A stretch of 64,000 nucleotides of DNA. Origin: Cupriavidus sp. P-10 (GTDB lineage: Bacteria > Pseudomonadota > Gammaproteobacteria > Burkholderiales > Burkholderiaceae). A model generated the notes under the pieces. It made no database searches. It saw only the letters and a program-made list of their open reading frames with translations, and was not told where the DNA came from. The number at the start of each line of letters is the position of its first letter. Positions within the stretch are counted from its first letter, which is position 1. Positions 58,678 through 64,000 of this stretch are shown here, in pieces. The stretch covers positions 1-64,000 of the forward strand of contig NZ_AP025173.1 of NCBI RefSeq assembly GCF_003402535.2. The letters are read 5' to 3'. Made by a program: the position numbers and the translations under genes.

Positions 58678-59463
58678 ATGTACAACGAAATCATTGAGCG
58701 CTTCGTCAGGGCCCAGGAGGCGGCATGTGCAGCCTATCGTTCGGCTGCGAGCTTCGAGCGCGAGTGCCTGGCAGGCATCCCCGGGAACAGCCACACTGTG
58801 GAGATTCGCTCCGAGTATGGAACGGCCAGGGAGCTTGAAAGCTTCTGCTCTTCGCTTGCCGGCAATGTGGTCAACCGCGCTCGCCGCGAGTTTGCTCCTG
58901 CGGGAACACGTCTGGACATCGACGATACCAAAGAGCATGAGCACGCGGGCCTGGACATCGGCAAGGCGCTCAAGGCTGGGAAGATCCCCGACATTGACGG
59001 GCTGTGGGCGTCGCTTCATGACCGCTATGGCGGGAGTGGCGGCAAGGAACTGGCCTACCAGCAAGCTGCGCAGCGGATCATCAAAGGCTTCTGGCTCAAC
59101 CGGCGCAATGAGGTTCAGCGCACCGCGTCAGCGGTGATTCTGCGCATGCGAGTGACTTCGGAAGGCTGCTACGGGCGATCGTGCAGGAAGGTGGGCTACT
59201 ACAGCTGCCAGACTGCCGCGGATTGCCTGCAGGGCCTCACCGCTTTTGCTGCCAAAGCGGGTCACTCGTCGCTGGCCAGTGGCCTCTCGCGTATCAATGT
59301 CCACAACATTGAGTACAACTACCGCGAGAAGCAAAGCCATCCTGGGCTTGACATCGTCTTCTTCAAAGACGGGTGGGAGTTCAAGTTTTCCCACCAGGTG
59401 GCCGAGGCGTTGATGCTGTTCATCGGCGAATTTGGCGCTGCGTTCATGGAAGAGACGGCCTGA
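58678..59463 (+). CDS. Hypothetical protein, possibly DUF4942-like
   Basis: A 261-residue protein preceded by GGAGG four bases before the ATG. The helical N-terminus (IIERFVRAQEAACAAYRSA) and a C-terminal part with GLDIVFFKDGWEFKFSHQVA recall DUF4942 proteins found with plasmid and phage methylases, which would suit the methylase-helicase downstream. The match is weak. A degenerate copy of its last ~35 residues may lie at about 59915-60017. Confidence 0.5.
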   Translation: MYNEIIERFVRAQEAACAAYRSAASFERECLAGIPGNSHTVEIRSEYGTARELESFCSSLAGNVVNRARREFAPAGTRLDIDDTKEHEHAGLDIGKALKAGKIPDIDGLWASLHDRYGGSGGKELAYQQAAQRIIKGFWLNRRNEVQRTASAVILRMRVTSEGCYGRSCRKVGYYSCQTAADCLQGLTAFAAKAGHSSLASGLSRINVHNIEYNYREKQSHPGLDIVFFKDGWEFKFSHQVAEALMLFIGEFGAAFMEETA

Positions 59464-60087
59464 CACGCGATGTAAGCTACCGATGGTGAGACGCGGATTC
59501 CCGTCACCGGCCATGCCAAATCTGAGAAGCCATTCGAGCCGGCGATGCACCCGATCTCGATGACTTCCGGGAAACGTCTGCGCCGCATCTATGGGGCCAA
59601 CGGACACGCCATGGCCGTTCAGTAAACGGCCCAGACACTCCCACGGGCCCTTGGGCTAGCCAGCAGTATGGCAGCCCGGCGCACAGCCACGGCGATGCGG
59701 ATGCGTTTGGTGGCGATATCGGAACAGGTCGACGGCGCCGAACATCCGATGCGGCAACTGCATTTCGGCTCGCTGGAGCGGTGATAGCCGCCTTCTTCGC
59801 GCTGGCAGTGTTTGCGCGCTGCATGAGCCACGCGCCGCTGGCAAGTTGCCTGGCAAGGTGCCACGCAAGCGATCCATTCCAGCCGCAGCAGCGTCAGACC
59901 CTCCCTGGCCTCAACAACATCCAGTTAAACGAGTACTGGGAGTTGCGCTTCGCACTTCCGATCGCGGGCACGTTGCTGGCCTTCGTCCAGCAGCAGGCTG
60001 GCACCTACCGAGTTTGAATGGCGGATTTCGCATTCGATCCACTACATGCCTCGTCTTTGATGGGGCGTTTTTCTTATGGGACCTATC
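59464..60087. other. Gene remnants between 58678 and the methylase-helicase
   Basis: No intact gene is visible. 59480-59623 (plus) reads ETRIPVTGHAKSEKPFEPAM to GHAMAVQ-stop without a start. 59668-59784 (plus) reads MAARRTATAMRMRLVAISEQ to FGSLER-stop, perhaps a truncated peptide. 59915-60017 (plus) reads LPGLNNIQLNEYWELRFALP, similar to the end of the 58678 product. 60030-60087 is the short upstream region of the next gene, with GATCCACTAC and a weak GCCTC/GGGGC hairpin. Confidence 0.35.
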
Positions 60088-63000
60088 ATGACCAATTGGT
60101 ACGAGCCCTTACGGGCTATTGTGAGCCTCGGCTCGCAAGCCGAAAAAGTCGCGCACATGGGCGAGTTGCACGCGGCGCGTAAGCGCCATCTTTCGCAGTT
60201 CTTCACCCCGGATGTGATCGCCCGCCTGATGTGGGGTGTGGTGGCCGACTGGTTGCCGGATCGGAAGGTGTCCATCCTGGACAATTCTGTCGGGTCCGGC
60301 CGTCTGCTGCAGTTTGCAGATCCGGTCAGGTACAGCCTCTTTGGTGTGGACGTGCACAAACCAACGATCGAGATAATTCAACAAGCAATCGAGGCAGCCG
60401 GCTTCGACGGCAGCTTTCGGCACGCTGGGATGGAGGATATTCATCCGCGCAGATTCGATATCGCGCTAATAAATCCCCCGTTCTCGATTCATCTGGAGTC
60501 GCCACACCTGCAGCCCTACGACTGCACGACATGGGGCCGGTTTGGCCCGCGTACCAGCGCGCTGAGCCATGAGTACGCACTTGCCCAGGCACTCGACGCC
60601 TCACAAGTCGTGGTCGCCTTGCTTCCGACCACGTTTGTCGACAAGTTTGCTGATGGGTCGATTCCGCATGGCGAGCCATATAGCGATGCCTCGCGTCGCG
60701 TGGTGGGTGCATTCGACCTACCCGCGAACGCGTTTCGTGAGGAAGGCGCCGAAGTGCGCACCTCCATCGCCGTGTTTGCTCGCTACCGCGTGCGGGGAGG
60801 CATTCTGCGCCAGCCGGTGCGGGATCTGTCGACACCGTTGCCGAAGCTCCAGCTGGAGTGGGACGAGCGGCGATATGGAGAGCCGAAGCTGGCACACCAG
60901 CTGCTGGACGATCACGGTCCCGCTATCACGCGGCCTGTAACCTCGCAGAAACGGGTACGCATCTCGCATGACGGCCGCCGGATCATCCTCGGCTTCGAGT
61001 GCGGATTCACCGAGGCGATGGTGCTCAACCATGTGTTGGAACGCCGAATCGTATCGCAGGAAGGTCAGCGGCTACCGAGCGGCTTTTGCTATGCGGGCAC
61101 GGGTCGGCTGGATCTGGAAACCTACCTCGTGCAGGCAGATCCGATCGCTGCGCTTCGCGAGCTCGTGAGGCTGGTGAAGCGCGCAGGCGGCGAGCCGGAG
61201 TTCGCGCCGGGCTTTCTGGAGCATTTGCACCAGCGGCTGCGCCGCAGTGCGCGGCAGGCGCTGCCTCTGCGCCATGCCGTTTGGACAACGGGCGTCGGCG
61301 CCGTGAACATGCTCGTTGCGGTCGCGACCAAGACGCATGTGGTCGACACCACCGTCTGGGGAAGCCCGATTATCAAAGCTGGCCAGGCAGTGCAGTTTGC
61401 CCGGCAGGCAGATGGTCGATATGAGTACGAGGTGCGCGGGAAGCGCTACGTCGTCTCGTTGGACGAAATCACCACCCGATACAGTGTCGAGAAATCGGCG
61501 CAGGCCTGGGAAATCGTCCATGAAGGGCTGCAACGCCGTTATCCGCAACAGGCCAACCAGCTGCGCAAGCGGCTGCTGGCGTTGGGAATCGACAAGTGGT
61601 TGGACTGGCAATTCCAGCAGGAAGACCTGGTCGAGCTGCTGATGAAGCCCAACGGCGCAGTAGCGGCATGGGAGCAGGGCTGTGGCAAGTCGCGGCTCGC
61701 TGCGGCACTGATCCTGCTGTCCGGGGTTCGGCATGGCCTGATCGTGGTGGAAGCCAGACTGGTCCCGGAGATGCGCGCGGAACTGGGGCAAATTCTGCCG
61801 GCGTCGGATGTTCACGTGATCGAGTCGCCGGAAGACCTGAGTACGCTGGGACGAATCAACCTGATCGCCTACGAACGGCTTCGCATGCCGGTATGCCGGA
61901 AGGCGTCGCGGCGTGTCACCTATGCCCATCGGCTGCGCCGGCGTATCAGTCTGCTGGTGGCAGACGAGGGCGAGCGGTTGTCGAACCCGACCAGTGACCA
62001 GAGCCGCGCGCTATGGCAGCTGTCGGCCAGACGCCGCTATATCCTGACAGGCAGCCCGATCGCCAACTATCCGCGTGACATCTTCGGACTGATCGCGTTC
62101 ACGGGTGGCGACGGCACTGCGGCCCAGCCGTACGGCTACCGGCGCGGCTACCTCGAGGCGAACTGGCTGGCCACGGCGCAGCATGCCGAACGAGGTATCG
62201 ACCGCTTCCGCAGTGATTTTGTGGTGCTGGAGTGGGTGACCTGGGAATTTGCGGAGAGCCTGCAGGACGGGGCGAAGCGCGAAGTGCCGAAGATTGGCAA
62301 TCTCCCGCGGTATCGCCAGATGCTGGCGCCGCACGTGAAGCGTCGCTTGGTCTGCGAGCCCGACGTGTCGCGGTACATCCAGATCGAGCCACCAGCTGTG
62401 GAGGTGGTCGAGACGGACTGGGATCCTGCTCACCTGTCGCTCTACCTGCGTACGGCGGACGAGTTTGCCGAATGGTACCGGGACGTCCGCAAGGATGGCC
62501 GGCCGAACAATCTGATTGCCATTCTTGCCAGGATCCGTGCGGTGCATTTCGCCGCCAACTACCCGCAGCACGGGGTAGACGGTGTCGGCGGGCTGGCGCA
62601 GCTCACCAGCAAGCAACGCGCCGTGGTTAAACGGCTGGTGGCAATTGCCGCCGAAGGGAAGCAGGCCATCCTGTTTGCCGAGAACCCGGGGGTTATCGAC
62701 CTCATCGCCAGTCAGCTGAAGGCGAAGGGGGTGGAGACCGTGCCGTTCCATGGTGGCATTCCGATTGCGAAGCGCGTGGCCGACAAGGACAAGCGGTTCG
62801 TCGGCGGCAACGCCACAGGGCTTCTTTGTACCAAGGCGTCCGGCCGGGCTGGCTACAACCTGCCCAATGCTGACTACGTCCTCTTCTATGATCGTTCGTG
62901 GACGTGGCGCATCGAGTATCAGGCGATGCGGCGCGCGCTGCGGTGGAACCGGAAAGGGCAGTTAAAGGTGGTGTATTTCCATCTGCCGGGAAGCGTCGAT

Positions 63001-63192
63001 TGCTATCAGGACCAGATGGTGGCGCACAAACGGGACGCCATGGAGGCTGGTCTGGACTGGGCGACGCCGGAACTCGAAGACGAGGCGTTCCTGCACATGG
63101 ACACGCTGTTAGACCATTTTGTTGAAGATCTCGCCAAGCTGCACGGCCGCAAGGTCCGGGATCAACGCGAGCTGCTTAAGGAGGCGGCATGA
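60088..63192 (+). CDS. Fused N6-adenine methyltransferase and SNF2-like helicase
   Basis: A 1034-residue two-domain protein. The N-terminal methylase (about 1-270) has the QFFTP motif, SAM motif DNSVGSGRLLQF (about 65) and catalytic NPPF (about 130). The helicase (about 500-1000) has WEQGCGKSRLA (about 530), LLVADEGERL (about 624), YILTGSPIANYPRDIF, then IEYQAMRRALRWNRKGQ as motif VI. No nuclease motif is seen. The layout recalls phage P1 DarB-type antirestriction proteins and plasmid methylase-helicase fusions. ATG 60088 is preferred over 60076 because GGGA precedes it. It may protect incoming plasmid DNA or act in defence. Confidence 0.75.
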   Translation: MTNWYEPLRAIVSLGSQAEKVAHMGELHAARKRHLSQFFTPDVIARLMWGVVADWLPDRKVSILDNSVGSGRLLQFADPVRYSLFGVDVHKPTIEIIQQAIEAAGFDGSFRHAGMEDIHPRRFDIALINPPFSIHLESPHLQPYDCTTWGRFGPRTSALSHEYALAQALDASQVVVALLPTTFVDKFADGSIPHGEPYSDASRRVVGAFDLPANAFREEGAEVRTSIAVFARYRVRGGILRQPVRDLSTPLPKLQLEWDERRYGEPKLAHQLLDDHGPAITRPVTSQKRVRISHDGRRIILGFECGFTEAMVLNHVLERRIVSQEGQRLPSGFCYAGTGRLDLETYLVQADPIAALRELVRLVKRAGGEPEFAPGFLEHLHQRLRRSARQALPLRHAVWTTGVGAVNMLVAVATKTHVVDTTVWGSPIIKAGQAVQFARQADGRYEYEVRGKRYVVSLDEITTRYSVEKSAQAWEIVHEGLQRRYPQQANQLRKRLLALGIDKWLDWQFQQEDLVELLMKPNGAVAAWEQGCGKSRLAAALILLSGVRHGLIVVEARLVPEMRAELGQILPASDVHVIESPEDLSTLGRINLIAYERLRMPVCRKASRRVTYAHRLRRRISLLVADEGERLSNPTSDQSRALWQLSARRRYILTGSPIANYPRDIFGLIAFTGGDGTAAQPYGYRRGYLEANWLATAQHAERGIDRFRSDFVVLEWVTWEFAESLQDGAKREVPKIGNLPRYRQMLAPHVKRRLVCEPDVSRYIQIEPPAVEVVETDWDPAHLSLYLRTADEFAEWYRDVRKDGRPNNLIAILARIRAVHFAANYPQHGVDGVGGLAQLTSKQRAVVKRLVAIAAEGKQAILFAENPGVIDLIASQLKAKGVETVPFHGGIPIAKRVADKDKRFVGGNATGLLCTKASGRAGYNLPNADYVLFYDRSWTWRIEYQAMRRALRWNRKGQLKVVYFHLPGSVDCYQDQMVAHKRDAMEAGLDWATPELEDEAFLHMDTLLDHFVEDLAKLHGRKVRDQRELLKEAA

Positions 63193-63434
63193 AGACTGAC
63201 GACTGCAGGATCGCCATTGGCGATGGCTTGGCGACGATCAAGTGCCGCGGCACCCGCGGTACCACCGTGGCAAGGATCCTGGGTACCGTCGAGGCAGACG
63301 GGATGGAGGTGATCTGCCTGGATCGGCTGGTGCATGGCATTTTTGAATCGGAGCTGGACGGCTGGCAAGTTGCCGGCGCGGTCACCACGCTGCTGTCGCG
63401 GCCCATCGGCCCGCGGCATGGCGTGCACCACTAA
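63189..63434 (+). CDS. Small protein coupled to the methylase-helicase
   Basis: An 81-residue protein whose ATG overlaps the upstream stop (ATGA), with GGAGG just before it, so it is translated with the large protein. The sequence is mostly beta-like (CRIAIGDGLATIKCRGTRGT, EADGMEVICLDRLVHGIF). Unrecognised; co-translation suggests a partner or regulator of the large protein. Confidence 0.6.
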   Translation: MKTDDCRIAIGDGLATIKCRGTRGTTVARILGTVEADGMEVICLDRLVHGIFESELDGWQVAGAVTTLLSRPIGPRHGVHH

Positions 63435-63606
63435 TCGAATCGCCTGGTCGCGCGCGGCCGGGCTTTCGCTCGTACCTGACTCGACCGAGTCAATATCAGG
63501 CGAAAGACGAAAGAAATTGGCGAGCGTTTGGGCGACAGCGAAAGCTGTTCGCCCCATGCTGGTTTCGGCAGCCCCCGCTACGGAAACCCTCTCGCACTTG
63601 CTCCCA

Positions 63607-63636
63607 GCCCTCCCTTCCAGAGGGCATTTTTTTTTG
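63607..63636 (+). terminator. Rho-independent terminator
   Basis: Stem GCCCTC/GAGGGC with a 7-base loop followed by nine Ts, ending the methylase-helicase unit. Between 63435 and this site is a longer imperfect hairpin (CTTTCGC about 63473, GCGAAAG about 63500) and no gene. Confidence 0.75.
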
Positions 63637-63698
63637 AACAACCGCAGGAGCCAATCCGTTGCTACGATCATCAGGTCGGGTGGGCTAGCGTGGGCCTA

Positions 63699-63885
63699 TT
63701 GATCCGGAGGGCTGACTTCGGATACTCTCTTACCACTTTCCGCGTCCCAGACGCATCGATCCGGCACCGCAAGGTGCCAGCTTCTGCAGTACGGTGGCCG
63801 CCGGGCCAGTCCATCCATTCCATCCCGCCGGGAACCACGTTCCCGGTGCGGCAACGGGTTCCCCATTCCTCTTCGGAGAACCCCA
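63699..63885 (+). promoter_or_regulatory. Promoter and structured leader of the 63886 gene
   Basis: TTGATC (63699) - 16 bp - GATACT (63721). Then hairpin GCGTC/GACGC (63742-63754), ATCGATC, hairpin GGCACC-gcaa-GGTGCC (63763-63778) and, nearer the gene, hairpin CCGCCGGGAAC/GTTCCCGGTGCGG (63825-63851). The last stem GGGTTC/GAACCC (63856-63883) has GGAG at its 3' edge, and the ATG follows two bases after the stem. The most complete member of the leader family. Confidence 0.55.
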
Positions 63886-64000
63886 ATGCTATACCCAACT
63901 GCTGTCGCCCTTCGCAAGATCCGTACGGCTCGCAGTCCGCGCACGTACTTTGTCCGGTTGAAATGGCTGAAATCACCGAGTCCATCCGGGCTTCCGGTGT
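63886..64000 (+). CDS. Partial gene running off the window
   Basis: ATG 63886 after the structured leader opens a frame that continues to the window end (LYPTAVALRKIRTARSPRTY, FVRLKWLKSPSPSGLPV). 38 codons are visible, too few to identify it. Confidence 0.55.
   Translation, partial: MLYPTAVALRKIRTARSPRTYFVRLKWLKSPSPSGLPV

Noticed and set aside
61072..62751. Long minus-strand frames under the methylase-helicase
   Set aside because: Antisense shadows with no start signals; the plus-strand gene has a full set of motifs.

Overview
This window looks like the first 64 kb of a large, high-GC conjugative plasmid from a betaproteobacterium of the Burkholderiales (Cupriavidus, Ralstonia or Burkholderia type). 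That placement is inferred from gene content and base composition; no rRNA or chromosomal gene is present to confirm it. Base 1 is the first base of a Rep_3-type initiator ATG, as if a circular record had been opened at rep, so the origin would lie just upstream, outside the window.

Layout. 0-5 kb: rep, a tRNA-like gene, a winged-helix replication-type protein and a UvrD-like helicase. 5.3-16.7 kb (minus strand): a tightly overlapping transfer operon with a VirB11/TrbB ATPase, VirB2/3/4 and VirB5/6 homologues, a TraI_2-like protein, the TraD coupling protein, a DUF4400 membrane protein and small partners. 17.1-33 kb (plus strand): VirB8/9/10 homologues run directly into a type IVb thin-pilus cluster (two lytic transglycosylases, pilL/tcpQ, pilN, P, O, Q, R, S, M, V). 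A decayed second pilS copy lies inside it, and a proline-rich secreted protein follows it. 33-37 kb (minus strand): a CAP-domain lipoprotein, a stop-interrupted gene, a protein that looks like FlhD fused to FlhC, and a coiled-coil protein. 37.5-41.4 kb (plus strand): DNA-metabolism genes including ssb and a TOPRIM primase. 41.4-48.1 kb: a nested stack of mobile DNA. An ISL3-family IS sits in the T-tract of a terminator, a group II intron follows directly, and a large-serine-recombinase element splits the intron's reverse transcriptase. 48.1-52.1 kb: a ParM/ParR-type partition locus and a tyrosine recombinase. 52.1-57 kb: a decaying zone with truncated and frameshifted methylase and helicase genes. 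57-64 kb: a pair of paralogous unknown genes, a fused N6-methyltransferase/helicase protein with a small coupled partner, and a partial gene at the end.

How it works together. The trb/vir genes build the mating channel, TraD couples DNA to it, and the thin pilus probably serves mating-pair contact. Four sites (16.85, 17.07, 37.25 and 52.19 kb) share one promoter geometry: an inverted repeat CGGAAAGCC/GGCTTTC with half-sites 23 bp apart and a -10-like hexamer 34-35 bp further on. Three of them also carry the palindrome TGAGCATGCTCA exactly 12 bp upstream of the repeat. The FlhD/FlhC-like fusion is the obvious candidate activator, by analogy with SetCD and AcaCD of other mobile elements.

A second regulatory layer is RNA-based. 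Seven genes (at 37567, 37972, 39999, 41179, 57885, 58183 and 63886) have a hairpin abutting the start codon that holds the Shine-Dalgarno sequence in its 3' strand or loop, usually just after another GC-rich hairpin. Several of these leaders, and one apparently free-standing transcript at 50.1 kb, begin with a shared head: a short hairpin, ATCGAYC, then a second hairpin. This leader family plus its possible free-standing RNA is the best candidate here for an undescribed system. All functional statements are inferences from sequence; no database search was run.
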